From positions 124,001 through 188,000 of the forward strand of contig NZ_SRSH01000003.1 in assembly GCF_006175985.1 (NCBI RefSeq): DNA of 64,000 nt, written 5' to 3'. This stretch comes from Methylotetracoccus oryzae (lineage in GTDB: Bacteria; Pseudomonadota; Gammaproteobacteria; Methylococcales; Methylococcaceae). Shown here piece after piece: positions 8,822 to 18,565 of this stretch (position 1 is the first letter of the stretch; every line of letters begins with the position of its first letter). The position numbers and the translations under genes are program-made. The notes under the pieces are model-generated. The model ran no database searches and had not been told where the DNA came from. It saw nothing but the letters and a program-made list of their open reading frames with translations.

Positions 8822-10368
8822 GCACAACGATCTTCGTGCCCTGTGACTCCAGCGCGCTCTCGCTGGGTGCCGAGGCCGTCGCGAAGGCGATCGCTGCCGA
8901 GGCTGCGCGGCGTGGGGTTGCGCTGCGTCTGGTCCGGAACGGCTCGCGCGGCATGTTCTGGCTGGAGCCGCTTGTCGAGGTCGAGACGTCCGAAGGTCGC
9001 GTGGCCTATGGACCCGTCCTGGCTGGCGATGTGGAGGCTCTGTTCGAGGCCCGGTTCTGGGAAGGCGGCCCTCATCCGCTCCGGCTCGGTCTGACCGCGG
9101 AGATCCCCTTCCTGAAACGCCAGGAGCGTTTGACCTTCGCCCGTGTCGGCATCACCGATCCGATCAGCCTCGACGACTACCTGGCGCACGACGGCTACCG
9201 CGGATTGAGGCGGGCTCTGGAACTGAAGCCGGCGGATATCGTTCGTGAAGTGACGGATTCGGGATTGCGCGGGCGCGGCGGTGCCGCGTTCCCCACCGGG
9301 ATCAAGTGGAATACCGTGCTCAACGCGGCCGGCGAGCAAAAATACATCGTTTGCAACGCCGACGAGGGCGATTCCGGAACGTTCTCCGACCGCATGATCA
9401 TGGAGGGCGACCCGTTCGTGCTGATCGAGGGCATGACGATCGCCGGGCTTGCCGTGGGCGCAACCCAGGGTTACATCTACCTGCGCTGCGAATATCCGCA
9501 TGCCCATCGCGCTTTGAACGCGGCCATCGAAGCTGCATACGGGGCCGGTTATCTTGGCGCCAATGTTCTCGGAAGCGGTCATCGGTTCGATCTCGAGGTG
9601 CGCCTAGGCGCCGGTGCGTACGTCTGCGGCGAGGAGACGTCGCTGCTCGAAAGCCTGGAAGGGAAACGCGGGCTGGTTCGCTACAAGCCTCCCTTGCCGG
9701 CGATACAGGGACTCTTCGGCCAACCGACCATCATCAACAATGTCATTTCCCTGGCTTCGGTGCCGATCATCCTGGATCGCGGGGCGGCCTATTATCGCGA
9801 TTTCGGCATGGGACGATCGCGCGGCACGCTCCCCATCCAGTTGGCCGGGAACATCAAGCAGACGGGGCTGATCGAAAAAGCATTCGGGATTACCTTGCGC
9901 GAGTTGCTTTACGATTACGGCGGTGGCGCGGCGAGCGGACGACCGATTCGCGCGGTGCAGGTGGGTGGTCCGCTGGGTGCCTATTTGCCTGAGTCACAGT
10001 TCGACGTCCCTCTCGACTACGAGGCCTACGCAGCAATCTGGGCGGTACTCGGGCACGGTGGTGTCGTGGCGTTCGACGACACCGTCGACATGGCCAAAAT
10101 GGCCCGCTATGCGATGGAGTTCTGTGCGGTGGAATCCTGCGGTAAATGCACGCCCTGCCGTATTGGGTCGACTCGCGGCACCGAAGTCATCGACCGGATC
10201 ATTGCCGGAGCGCGCCGCGGTGAGCAGGTCGCGCTGTTGCGTGATCTGTGCGATACGATGCTGAACAGTTCACTGTGTGCCCTCGGCGGAATGACGCCAT
10301 ACCCGGTACTCAGCGCGCTGAATCATTTCCCCGAGGACTTCGGGGTGGATAAGGCGGACGCGGCTTAG
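8818..10368 (+). CDS. fdsB: NAD-dependent formate dehydrogenase beta subunit (NuoF-like)
   Basis: This 516-residue flavoprotein carries FMN, an NAD site and a [4Fe-4S] cluster. Visible motifs are [16 protein letters not shown] (FMN/NADH region), [16 protein letters not shown] (nucleotide-binding glycine loop), and [15 protein letters not shown] for the iron-sulfur cluster. The N-terminal 120 residues form a thioredoxin-like extension found in FdsB and HoxF but not in NuoF. It accepts electrons from FdsA and reduces NAD. The start codon overlaps the fdsG stop; the in-frame opening upstream (from 8584) is inside fdsG and is not used. Confidence 0.94.
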   Translation: MSTTIFVPCDSSALSLGAEAVAKAIAAEAARRGVALRLVRNGSRGMFWLEPLVEVETSEGRVAYGPVLAGDVEALFEARFWEGGPHPLRLGLTAEIPFLKRQERLTFARVGITDPISLDDYLAHDGYRGLRRALELKPADIVREVTDSGLRGRGGAAFPTGIKWNTVLNAAGEQKYIVCNADEGDSGTFSDRMIMEGDPFVLIEGMTIAGLAVGATQGYIYLRCEYPHAHRALNAAIEAAYGAGYLGANVLGSGHRFDLEVRLGAGAYVCGEETSLLESLEGKRGLVRYKPPLPAIQGLFGQPTIINNVISLASVPIILDRGAAYYRDFGMGRSRGTLPIQLAGNIKQTGLIEKAFGITLRELLYDYGGGAASGRPIRAVQVGGPLGAYLPESQFDVPLDYEAYAAIWAVLGHGGVVAFDDTVDMAKMARYAMEFCAVESCGKCTPCRIGSTRGTEVIDRIIAGARRGEQVALLRDLCDTMLNSSLCALGGMTPYPVLSALNHFPEDFGVDKADAA

Positions 10369-10463
10369 CCGCTCTCGTTCTTTATGTCGGCCATGCCCCA
10401 GGCGTGAGTCGGAGCGCTTCCGGCGGAGGCAATGCGCCAAGCCGCCAGTATGAGGTTTATTCC

Positions 10464-13310
10464 ATGGCACACAGAGACAGAGATTACGGTACGCCCCCGC
10501 GCGATTCTTCCAAGACGGTCAGCCTTGAAATCGACGGCTTCAAGGTCAGTGTTCCGGAAGGCACGTCGGTGATGCGAGCCGCCGCGTCGATTGGTATCGA
10601 GATCCCGCGCCTGTGCGCCACCGACAGCCTGGACCCGTTCGGCTCCTGCCGGTTGTGCGTCGTGCAGATAGAAGGCGGTCGAGGTTACCCGGCCTCCTGT
10701 ACCACGCCGGTCGGCGAGGGCATGAAAGTCTGCACGCAAAACGACAAGCTCGGTCAGATCCGCCGTGGCGTCATGGAACTCTACATCTCGGATCATCCTC
10801 TGGACTGCCTGACCTGTTCGGCCAACGGCAACTGTGAATTGCAGGACATGGCGGGTGCCGTCGGGCTGCGCGACGTGCGCTACGGCTACGAGGGTGAAAA
10901 CCACCTGGGCGCAAGCAAGGATGAGAGCAACCCGTACTTCACCTTCGAGCCGTCGAAATGCATCGTTTGTTCTCGCTGCGTGCGCGCTTGCGAGGAAGTG
11001 CAGGGCACGTTCGCACTCACGCTGGACGGTCGTGGGTTCGACTCCAAAGTATCTCCGGGGCAGATGGAGACCTTCATGGAGTCTGAGTGCGTCTCCTGCG
11101 GCGCCTGCGTGCAGGCCTGTCCGACCGCCACACTGATGGAAAAGTCGGTCATCGACCGCGGTCAGCCCGAACACAGTGTCGTGACGACCTGCGCCTACTG
11201 CGGCGTGGGGTGTTCATTCAAGGCCGAGATGAAGGGCGCGGAACTGGTGCGCATGGTGCCCAATAAGGATGGACATGCCAACCACGGCCATTCCTGTGTC
11301 AAGGGACGCTTCGCCTTCGGCTATGCAACGCACCCCGACCGCATCACCAAACCGATGATCCGCGCGAGCATCAACGATCCGTGGCGCGAGGTGACCTGGG
11401 AAGAAGCGATCGCGTACGCCGCGTCGGAGTTCAAGCGGATCCAGAACGAATACGGTCACTATGCCGTTGGCGGTATCACCTCCAGTCGCTGCACCAATGA
11501 AGAAACTTATCTGGTCCAGAAGCTGGTCCGCGCGGCTTTCGGCAACAACAACGTCGATACCTGCGCGCGCGTGTGTCATTCACCGACCGGCTACGGTCTG
11601 AAGCGCACTTTCGGCGAGTCCTCCGGGACGCAGACTTTCGATTCGGTCATGAAGGCCGACGTCATCGTCGTGATCGGCGCCAATCCGACTGACGGTCACC
11701 CCGTGTTCGGTTCCATGATGAAGAAGCGTCTGCGGCAGGGCGCGAAATTGATCGTGATCGACCCGCGGGCCATCGATCTGGTGAAGTCGCCCCACGTCGC
11801 GGCGGACTTCCACCTGCAGTTGCGGCCCGGCACGAACGTTGCTCTGATCAATGCGCTCGCCCATGTGATCGTGACAGAAGGGCTGACCGACGAAGCCTTC
11901 ATCCAGCAGCGCTGCGATGTCGCGTCCTTCAACAAATGGCGCGACTTCGTACGGCAGGAGCGGAATTCCCCGGAGGCAACCGCGAACGTCACCGGCGTCG
12001 CGGCCGAGTCGGTGCGGGCCGCCGCGCGGTTGTTCGCAACGGGCGGCAACGGCGCGATTTATTACGGATTGGGTGTGACCGAGCACAGCCAGGGCTCGAC
12101 CACCGTCATCGGCATCGCCAACCTGGCGATGGCAACCGGCAATGTCGGCCGGGAAGGCGTCGGCGTGAATCCGCTGCGCGGGCAGAACAACGTCCAGGGA
12201 TCCTGCGACATGGGCTCGTTTCCCCACGAGTTCCCGGGCTATCGGCATGTCTCGGATTTCGAGACCCGGGCGATGTTCGAGCAGGAATGGGGCGTTACGC
12301 TGGAAGGTGAGCCGGGACTGCGCATACCGAACATGTTCGCGGCGGCTCTGGATGGCTCGTTCAGGGGTCTTTATGTGGAAGGCGAGGACATTGCCCAGTC
12401 GGACCCCGATACCCAGCATGTGTTGGCTGCGCTGAAGGCGATGGAGTGCGTAGTCGTCCAAGATTTGTTCCTGAACGAGACGGCAAAGTTTGCCCACGTC
12501 TTTCTACCGGGGTCTTCGTTCCTGGAAAAGAATGGAACCTTCACGAACGCCGAGCGCCGCATCTCCCCGGTGCGTCAGGTCATGCCGCCGAAGGCGGGCT
12601 ATGAGGACTGGGAAATCACGCAGATGCTGTCGAACGCGCTGGGCTATCCGATGAATTACCGGCATCCGCGGGAGATCATGGCCGAGATCTCCCGGCTGAC
12701 ACCGACGTTCAAGGGCGTCAGCTACGAGAAAATCGACGCGCTCGGCAGCGTCCAGTGGCCGTGTGATGACGCCACCCCCGAGGGCACGCCCATCATGCAT
12801 TCCGAGCAGTTCGTGCGCGGCAAAGGTTTGTTCATGCCGACCGAATACGTGCCGACACCGGAGCGCACGTCCAGCCGCTATCCGCTGATCCTGACCACGG
12901 GACGGATCCTGTCCCAATACAACGTCGGCGCCCAGACACGACGTACGGAGAATTCCCGCTGGCACGAAGAGGATCGGCTCGAAATCCATCCGCACGATGC
13001 GGAGCTGCGCGGGTTGAAGGACGGCGACTGGGTCGGCATCAAGAGCCGCTCCGGTGACACCGTGCTGCGGGCACGCGTCTCCGAACGGGTTCAGCCCGGT
13101 GTCGTCTACACGACCTTCCACTTTCCGGAATCCGGTGCCAATGTGATCACGACCGACAATTCGGACTGGGCCACGAATTGTCCGGAGTACAAGGTCACCG
13201 CCGTTCAGGTCACGCCGGTCAGCGCTCCGTCCGACTGGCAGCGTGAGTACCGCGCGTTCAGCGAGGAACAGCTGGCGCTGCTGGAGAAGGCTGGGGCCGG
13301 GGCTGGCTAG
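10464..13310 (+). CDS. fdsA: NAD-dependent formate dehydrogenase alpha (catalytic) subunit
   Basis: The 948-residue molybdo-enzyme oxidises formate to CO2 in the cytoplasm. Order of domains: a [2Fe-2S] ferredoxin domain (CATDSLDPFGSCRLC), a His/Cys cluster region (HPLDCLTCSANGNC), two [4Fe-4S] ferredoxin repeats (CIVCSRCVRAC and CVSCGACVQAC), then the bis-MGD domain opening with CAYCGVGC. The likely molybdenum ligand is Cys371 in ARVCHSPTGYG, so this is a cysteine rather than selenocysteine enzyme. MoCo-binding segments continue to the C-terminal MopB domain (NVITTDNSDWATNCPEYK). The ATG at 10464 follows a TGAGG site; an ATG further upstream at 10404 gives a non-homologous extension. It lies 95 bases after fdsB. 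Confidence 0.95.
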   Translation: MAHRDRDYGTPPRDSSKTVSLEIDGFKVSVPEGTSVMRAAASIGIEIPRLCATDSLDPFGSCRLCVVQIEGGRGYPASCTTPVGEGMKVCTQNDKLGQIRRGVMELYISDHPLDCLTCSANGNCELQDMAGAVGLRDVRYGYEGENHLGASKDESNPYFTFEPSKCIVCSRCVRACEEVQGTFALTLDGRGFDSKVSPGQMETFMESECVSCGACVQACPTATLMEKSVIDRGQPEHSVVTTCAYCGVGCSFKAEMKGAELVRMVPNKDGHANHGHSCVKGRFAFGYATHPDRITKPMIRASINDPWREVTWEEAIAYAASEFKRIQNEYGHYAVGGITSSRCTNEETYLVQKLVRAAFGNNNVDTCARVCHSPTGYGLKRTFGESSGTQTFDSVMKADVIVVIGANPTDGHPVFGSMMKKRLRQGAKLIVIDPRAIDLVKSPHVAADFHLQLRPGTNVALINALAHVIVTEGLTDEAFIQQRCDVASFNKWRDFVRQERNSPEATANVTGVAAESVRAAARLFATGGNGAIYYGLGVTEHSQGSTTVIGIANLAMATGNVGREGVGVNPLRGQNNVQGSCDMGSFPHEFPGYRHVSDFETRAMFEQEWGVTLEGEPGLRIPNMFAAALDGSFRGLYVEGEDIAQSDPDTQHVLAALKAMECVVVQDLFLNETAKFAHVFLPGSSFLEKNGTFTNAERRISPVRQVMPPKAGYEDWEITQMLSNALGYPMNYRHPREIMAEISRLTPTFKGVSYEKIDALGSVQWPCDDATPEGTPIMHSEQFVRGKGLFMPTEYVPTPERTSSRYPLILTTGRILSQYNVGAQTRRTENSRWHEEDRLEIHPHDAELRGLKDGDWVGIKSRSGDTVLRARVSERVQPGVVYTTFHFPESGANVITTDNSDWATNCPEYKVTAVQVTPVSAPSDWQREYRAFSEEQLALLEKAGAGAG

Positions 13311-13322
13311 AGGTCGCGCTCC

Positions 13323-14147
13323 ATGACACTCGCGCTCGCCGGCGAGTTCGGTTGGCTGAGCCACCGGCAGATCGCCGTGATGCGAGCGGAGGGCGGGGCG
13401 CCGTTCCCCGCCTCCGACGAGGTGGCCGAAGAGGTGCCCGTGGCCCTCGTCTACAACGGGACGCCGCACGTTGTCATGCTGGCCACTCCGCTCGATCTCG
13501 AGGACTTTGCGCTGGGGTTCTCGTTGACGGAAGGCATCATCGCTTCGCCGTCGGAAATGCAATCCGCAAAGGTCATTCCGCGAGCGGAAGGCATCGAGGT
13601 CCGCATGCGTATACCGGAGCAGCGTTGCGAGCGGCTCTCCGGCCGCGAGCGGAACCTGACCGGTCGAACAGGCTGCGGGCTGTGTGGCACTGCAAGCCTA
13701 AGGCAGGCCGTGCGGCACCCGGCGCCGGTGGAGAGCACGGTCCGCGTGTCGCCGGCCGATGTCCACGGGGCGCTGGACGCCTTGCGCGACCACCAGACAC
13801 TGAACCGACTGACCGGGGCGGTGCACGCCGCCGCTTGGGTGCTTCCCGGGCAAGGTATTCAGACGGTCAGGGAAGACGTCGGGCGACACAACGCGCTGGA
13901 CAAACTGATCGGTGCTTTATCGCGGCGATCCATCGATCGGGAAGCCGGCTTCGTCATCGTGACCAGCCGCGCCAGTTACGAGATGGTTCAGAAATGTGCG
14001 GCGGCGGGCATCGGCTTAATGGCGGCTATCTCGGCGCCTACCGGCCTTGCGATTCGGCTGGCCGAAGAATCCCGCGTCACGCTTATCGGGTTCGCCCGGC
14101 AAGGCGTGCACACCATTTACGCCTACCCCCAGCGCGTCATCGGCTAG
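13323..14147 (+). CDS. fdhD: formate dehydrogenase accessory sulfurtransferase FdhD
   Basis: FdhD (called FdsC in fds operons) delivers sulfur to the molybdenum cofactor of formate dehydrogenase before its insertion. The 274-residue product has the redox-active CGLCG motif (Cys118 and Cys121), preceded by TGRTG, and the C-terminal VGRHNALDKLIG and SRASYEMVQKC signatures. It starts 12 bases after fdsA, so it is co-transcribed with its client enzyme. Confidence 0.94.
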   Translation: MTLALAGEFGWLSHRQIAVMRAEGGAPFPASDEVAEEVPVALVYNGTPHVVMLATPLDLEDFALGFSLTEGIIASPSEMQSAKVIPRAEGIEVRMRIPEQRCERLSGRERNLTGRTGCGLCGTASLRQAVRHPAPVESTVRVSPADVHGALDALRDHQTLNRLTGAVHAAAWVLPGQGIQTVREDVGRHNALDKLIGALSRRSIDREAGFVIVTSRASYEMVQKCAAAGIGLMAAISAPTGLAIRLAEESRVTLIGFARQGVHTIYAYPQRVIG

Positions 14148-14401
14148 CGGGCGTTCGGGTCGGTTCCGCAAGGTTCCCTGAGGCAGGGGCGCGCCCAGTC
14201 AATCACTCCGAACGCGTGTCGGGCGACAGGCTTGTGGTACAGCCGTCGCTATCGTCGGGAAGACGCCACTCGCGGCCTTGGCCATAACGCCCTGAGCGCT
14301 GCGCAGACAACACGTCGCCTGCAGCGGCGGCTTGGCTTAGAATGCCGGGGGTAACCGGGTATTGGTTCGTCAAATTGCAGGAGGGCGGGAGCGCCGAAGT
14401 G
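14148..14401. other. 254-bp gap between fdhD and fdsD
   Basis: This gap separates fdsD from the rest of its operon. No open reading frame with coding character is seen. GGAGG occurs near 14380-14385, but it lies about 17 bases before the chosen fdsD start, so the true fdsD start could lie further upstream in the same frame. Confidence 0.4.
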
Positions 14402-14647
14402 ATGCAAATCGAGAATCTGGTCAAAATGGTCAACGACATAGCGGTCTTTTTCGAAGCGGAGCCTGAACGGCGAGTCGCGGTTCACTCGATCGCCGACCAC
14501 GTCAAGAAGTTCTGGGACCCGCGGATGCGGCGGGCCATCATTCAACATAATCGCGACGGGGGGTTTGGCTTGAGCGAGCTCTCGCGGCTTGCTGTGCATG
14601 AACTCGACGAAGAATCCCATTCCCTGCTGGAGTGCGGAGACGGCTGA
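14402..14647 (+). CDS. fdsD: formate dehydrogenase delta subunit
   Basis: This small 81-residue protein matches the FdsD family: an N-terminal helix (QIENLVKMVNDIAVFFEAEPE), the highly conserved block HVKKFWDPRMRRAI around residue 40, then a short leucine-rich tail. FdsD is needed for assembly or stability of the FdsABG complex; its exact role is unclear. The ATG at 14402 (or GTG at 14399) matches the usual family N-terminus; the 20 extra in-frame codons upstream are not conserved in character. It completes the fdsGBACD gene order known from other proteobacteria. Confidence 0.85.
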   Translation: MQIENLVKMVNDIAVFFEAEPERRVAVHSIADHVKKFWDPRMRRAIIQHNRDGGFGLSELSRLAVHELDEESHSLLECGDG

Positions 14648-14857
14648 TGTGCCGGGCCTAGCCTCTTTGCCCGTTGCCGTGTTTGGCGCAAAACTGCAGG
14701 ACGTACCTGCAGGCGCCGGTCCCTCGCACTGTTTGTTTGGACGTCGAACGCGACGCTGATCATCATGGAGCCAGCCCACCGCTCCGTTGCCACGTTACGG
14801 CGCTCAACGGTCGCGGTTCATTGAGGCGCCGTTTGCCATTGCTTGTTTCCTCAACTC

Positions 14858-16210
14858 ATGAAATCCCGGCCTGATCCCACCGTCGAAGACCTGGTCCGCG
14901 CCCGCCTGCCGAACCGGCACGGCCAGTTCGTACTGCATTGCTACCGCAGCACGCTGGATCACCGCGAACACGTGGCCATGGTGCATGGCGATGTGAAGGG
15001 CGCCGCGGATGTCCTCGTGCGGGTCCATTCGGAGTGCCTGACTGGCGATGTGTTCGGGTCGACGCGCTGCGATTGCGGGGAGCAACTCGAGCAGGCCCTG
15101 GAACGCATCGGCAAGGCAGATTGCGGCGTGCTGCTCTACCTGCGCCAGGAAGGGCGGGGCATCGGTCTGATTCAGAAGCTGCGGGCGTATAACCTGCAGG
15201 ACGAAGGCTTGGATACGGTCGAAGCAAATCTGCGGCTGGGGCATGGCGCCGACGAGCGAAACTATGCCGTGGCCGCGCTGATGCTGCGAGACCTCGGTAT
15301 CGAGAGCGTGCGCCTTCTAACCAACAATCCGCGGAAGATCGAGGAACTCGAGTCTTACGGCATTCGAATTTCCGAACGTGTGCCCATCGAGATTCCGCAC
15401 CATACCGAAAACGTGCGGTATCTGCGGACGAAGGCGGACAAGATGGACCATTGGCTGTCGTTCGAGCCGCCGACGCGGGACGCGGAGGACTTTGCCTTTC
15501 TGGGGGCCTTGTGGCAACTCCTGGCCGCCCGCCGTGGGGCAGGGGCACCTGGGACGCGCCCATTCGTGACGCTGAGCTATGCGCAGAGTCTCGACGGTAG
15601 CATCGCTCTGTCCACGCGATCGGCCTGCGCTCTGAGCGGTCCCGCCTCGCTGCGGCTGACGCATCACCTGCGGTCCCGCCACGATGCGCTCGTGGTCGGC
15701 GTCAACACCGTGATCAGCGATGATCCGCTCCTCAATGTCCGGCTGTGTGCCGGGGCAAGTCCGCGTCCGGTGATCCTTGATTCCCAACTGCGGATTCCCG
15801 AGGATGCGCGCGTGCTGTCGGGCAGCGATCCGCGGCCGATCATTGTCACGACGAGCGGGGCCGGCGCGTCCGAAAAGGCCGTTCGGTTACGCGAGCGGGC
15901 CCAGGTTCTGGCCGTGAGCGCCGACACGCAGGGTTGCGTCGATCTGTTTGAAGCACTGCAGGCGCTGGAAGGCCTCGGTCTCCAAACGATCATGGTCGAG
16001 GGGGGCGCGCAGATCATTTCGCAGTTCCTGCGCACCGGTCTCGTCGACTATTGCGTGATCACGATCGTTCCGCGGCTGATCGGCGGCGTGCGCGCCGTGG
16101 AAGGCTTACAGCAGGATGCCTCCGGCCGGCCTTTGGGGCTTCGCGCCTGCCGTTACCACACACTCGACAACGACATCATCGCTTTTGGGACGTTCGGAGA
16201 CGTCGGTTGA
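14858..16210 (+). CDS. ribA: GTP cyclohydrolase II fused to RibD-type reductase domain
   Basis: The 450-residue protein is a two-domain fusion. Residues about 20-200 are GTP cyclohydrolase II: zinc ligands Cys60, Cys71 and Cys73 in SECLTGDVFGSTRCDCG, the loop LRQEGRGIGL, and RAYNLQDEG with the catalytic-region tyrosine. Residues about 230-445 are a RibD C-terminal dihydrofolate-reductase-like domain (YAQSLDGSIA, HHLRSRHDALVVGVNTV, MVEGGAQIISQFL). The RibD deaminase domain is absent. The domains would open GTP to a diaminopyrimidine and reduce its ribosyl side chain, as in riboflavin synthesis, but the neighbours are not riboflavin genes. The next gene begins with TTG inside this stop codon, so the four genes from here look like one operon making a pteridine-type product. 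Confidence 0.86.
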   Translation: MKSRPDPTVEDLVRARLPNRHGQFVLHCYRSTLDHREHVAMVHGDVKGAADVLVRVHSECLTGDVFGSTRCDCGEQLEQALERIGKADCGVLLYLRQEGRGIGLIQKLRAYNLQDEGLDTVEANLRLGHGADERNYAVAALMLRDLGIESVRLLTNNPRKIEELESYGIRISERVPIEIPHHTENVRYLRTKADKMDHWLSFEPPTRDAEDFAFLGALWQLLAARRGAGAPGTRPFVTLSYAQSLDGSIALSTRSACALSGPASLRLTHHLRSRHDALVVGVNTVISDDPLLNVRLCAGASPRPVILDSQLRIPEDARVLSGSDPRPIIVTTSGAGASEKAVRLRERAQVLAVSADTQGCVDLFEALQALEGLGLQTIMVEGGAQIISQFLRTGLVDYCVITIVPRLIGGVRAVEGLQQDASGRPLGLRACRYHTLDNDIIAFGTFGDVG

Positions 16211-17214
16211 AGGCCCTCGCGCTGATGCATGTCGCCCCGGGATGTGTCGAGGGCAGGGAGATCGAGGTCGCCGACCCGCGTGCGGGCCAGGTGGTGGTGC
16301 AGACGGAGTTGAGCGCGATCAGCCCGGGGACCGAGTCGATGATCTTTCGCGGCGACTTCCCCAGCGGCGTCGCGCTCGATGAAACGATACCGGCGCTGAG
16401 CAGGCAAGGCTGGTCCTATCCACTGCATTATGGCTACGCGCTGGTCGGACGGGTGGTCCGCGGGGGTTCTTCGGCGGAGGAACGATGGGTGGGGCAACGC
16501 GTGTTTCTGTTCCATCCGCACCAGGACCACGTGTTGGCCGACACGGCCGACTGTTGGCCGGTGCCCGACGGTGTCTTGTCGCAGGCGGCCGCCTTGCTGC
16601 CGAACATGGAGTCGGCGCTCAATTTCGTCATGGACGCTGCGCCCTTGGTCGGCGAACGCCTGCTGGTCACCGGGCAGGGTGTGGTGGGCCTGCTGACCAC
16701 GGCCATTCTGGCCGCTTTCCCGCTGGCAAGGCTGGCCGCCGTTGATCCGGTGGCGGCCCGAAGGCAGTGGTCGGTCGTGCTCGGGGCAGACACGGTGGCC
16801 GAGTCGGTCCCGAAGCTGCCGCGGGAGCTGTCGGGAGAAGACGATTTCGACGGCGTGGTCGAAGTCTCGGGTAACCTTGGCGCGCTGAACGACGCGATGG
16901 CGCGAACCGTATTCGATGGGCGCATCGTCGTCGCTTCGTGGTATGCGCGGTCCGGTCCTGCGCTGGACCTGTCCGGGGCATTCCATCGCCGGCGCATCCG
17001 CCTGATCTCGAGCCAGGTCAGCACACTCGCGCCCGGGCTCACCGGACGGTGGACCAAGGCGCGGCGCTTGGCCTTGGCATGGGACTGGATCAGGAGGATC
17101 GGGCCCGAGCGCCTGGTGACCCACAGCCTGCCGGCAGCGCGTTGCCAGGAAGCCTTCGAACTGGCGGCCGAGCCGTCCGCCGGGGCATTGCAAGTTCTTC
17201 TGACATATTCGTGA
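16207..17214 (+). CDS. MDR-type (zinc-alcohol-dehydrogenase-like) oxidoreductase
   Basis: This 335-residue medium-chain dehydrogenase/reductase has the GroES-like start (AISPGTESMIFRGDFP), YPLHYGYALVGRVV, and a Rossmann nucleotide loop (VTGQGVVGLLTTAILAAF). The usual catalytic zinc cysteine and GHE motif are not evident: SPGTE replaces the Cys-containing segment. This makes it closer to non-zinc or BchC-like relatives. It starts with TTG at 16207, overlapping the ribA-ribD stop by four bases; ATG at 16225 is an alternative. In this cluster it may oxidise or reduce the side chain of a pteridine intermediate. That role is inferred from context only. Confidence 0.78.
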   Translation: MKALALMHVAPGCVEGREIEVADPRAGQVVVQTELSAISPGTESMIFRGDFPSGVALDETIPALSRQGWSYPLHYGYALVGRVVRGGSSAEERWVGQRVFLFHPHQDHVLADTADCWPVPDGVLSQAAALLPNMESALNFVMDAAPLVGERLLVTGQGVVGLLTTAILAAFPLARLAAVDPVAARRQWSVVLGADTVAESVPKLPRELSGEDDFDGVVEVSGNLGALNDAMARTVFDGRIVVASWYARSGPALDLSGAFHRRRIRLISSQVSTLAPGLTGRWTKARRLALAWDWIRRIGPERLVTHSLPAARCQEAFELAAEPSAGALQVLLTYS

Positions 17215-17226
17215 CGATCACGGGCC

Positions 17227-17595
17227 ATGTACCGACTTTCGATCTCGCGCGACTTCATCGCCCAGCACTTTCTGATTGGAGGGGATTGGGGCGAGGAAAA
17301 CGAACTGCACAGCCATCACTATCGGATCGAGGTGCTGATCGAAGGGCGAGAGCTCAACGAACACGGTTATCTGATCGATATCGTCGACCTGGAGCGAAGC
17401 CTGCTCGGCGTGATCGGGCAATATCGTGATCGTACGCTGAACGACCAGATCACCTTCGGCGGATTGAACCCGAGCCTCGAACGCTTTGCCCGCATCCTGC
17501 AGGAGGATCTGGCCGGTCGGTTGGCGCTGGGCGATGCGCGCTTGAGCGTTACCCTGTGGGAAAACGACCGGGATTTCGCAGGCTACTCACCATGA
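17227..17595 (+). CDS. divergent 6-pyruvoyltetrahydropterin synthase / QueD family protein
   Basis: At 122 residues this is a standard-length PTPS/QueD T-fold protein. Zinc-binding histidines are kept (His14, His28, His30 in the LHSHHY block), as are the substrate-anchoring glutamates (NPSLERFA and VTLWEND). The catalytic machinery is changed. The cysteine four residues before the HxH pair is Glu24, and the Asp-His of the DHxxLN motif reads RDRTLN. A Glu at the Cys position is a feature of PTPS-III enzymes that make 6-hydroxymethyldihydropterin, but loss of the Asp-His pair is not. It probably acts on a related pteridine or another aldehyde-bearing substrate. It is coupled to the methyltransferase gene by an ATGA overlap. 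Confidence 0.82.
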   Translation: MYRLSISRDFIAQHFLIGGDWGEENELHSHHYRIEVLIEGRELNEHGYLIDIVDLERSLLGVIGQYRDRTLNDQITFGGLNPSLERFARILQEDLAGRLALGDARLSVTLWENDRDFAGYSP

Positions 17596-18542
17596 GACGA
17601 CAGGACGAACAGGCGATTCCGTTCGGGGATTTTCTGGATGCCAAGTTCTTCCTCGACGAGCGCAGTCTGAATGATTCGGTGCGGCAGGTGCTCGTTGACG
17701 AGTGCCATGCACGCGGGCGGCTGAGTTGTCTGGACCTTGGCAGCGGTACCGGTGCAATGATTCGGAGGCTGTTGCGCTGGTTTCCGAATCTCGATCTAGC
17801 CATCACCGCGCTCGATCAGGATCCTGACCTACTGGCGACGGCCCGCCGGCGTATCGTCGATGAACTCCGGAACGCCGATCTCGTGGTCAAGGACAAGGGA
17901 TCCTGGCTGCGAGGGGAGTCGATAGCCAGAACGGTCAACGTCGAGTTCGCCTGTTGCCGTATCGCCGAGTTCAATCCGCCACCGGCGCGCTACGATCTGA
18001 TCACGGCCCACGCCGTCGTCGATTTGCTCGATCCGTCGGCGGTGCGATGCAAGCTGGAAGAGTGGTTGATTCCCGGGGGGTACTGGTACGCCAGCTTGAA
18101 CTACGATGGCGGTACCTTCCTCTTTCCCTCCTTCGACGATCCGGGTTTCGAGCAGGAACTGCTCGACCGATATGATCGTTCGATGGAAGAGCGGCGAGTG
18201 GAGGGCACCGCGACGGGCGGCGCCCATTCCGGCACCCGGCTGCTGGCAGCCCTCGCCACACCGGACTGGAACACCGTTGCCTACGGTTCGTCCGATTGGA
18301 ACCTGACGCCGCTTCGCAATACCTATCGGGATCGCGACAGCGTGTGCCTGCAGGCGATGCTCGGCTTCATCCGTGGCGAGGGCGAACGCGGTGCCCTCGA
18401 CCCGGCCCGGCTTGCCTGCTGGACTGCTACCCGCAGCCGGCAGCTCGCGGCGGGACAGTTAGGGATCATCGTGCACCAACTGGACGTGCTGGCCCGTTTT
18501 CGACCTTCCGTTAAGGCACCGCGCCGTTCAGCCGAAGACTGA
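17592..18542 (+). CDS. class I SAM-dependent methyltransferase
   Basis: The 316-residue protein has the methyltransferase motif I LDLGSGTGA (residues 47-55), an acidic motif II (ITALDQDPD), and a motif IV region (YDLITAHAVVDLLD) followed by LIPGGYWYASLNYDGG. Its start overlaps the stop of the PTPS-like gene by four bases, so the two proteins are almost certainly made together. A methyltransferase in this operon suggests that the final pteridine-type product is methylated, but substrate and position are unknown. The gene ends 24 bases from the convergent glycosyltransferase gene. Confidence 0.82.
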   Translation: MRRQDEQAIPFGDFLDAKFFLDERSLNDSVRQVLVDECHARGRLSCLDLGSGTGAMIRRLLRWFPNLDLAITALDQDPDLLATARRRIVDELRNADLVVKDKGSWLRGESIARTVNVEFACCRIAEFNPPPARYDLITAHAVVDLLDPSAVRCKLEEWLIPGGYWYASLNYDGGTFLFPSFDDPGFEQELLDRYDRSMEERRVEGTATGGAHSGTRLLAALATPDWNTVAYGSSDWNLTPLRNTYRDRDSVCLQAMLGFIRGEGERGALDPARLACWTATRSRQLAAGQLGIIVHQLDVLARFRPSVKAPRRSAED

Positions 18543-18565
18543 CGACGATTGAGCCCGACGCGGCG

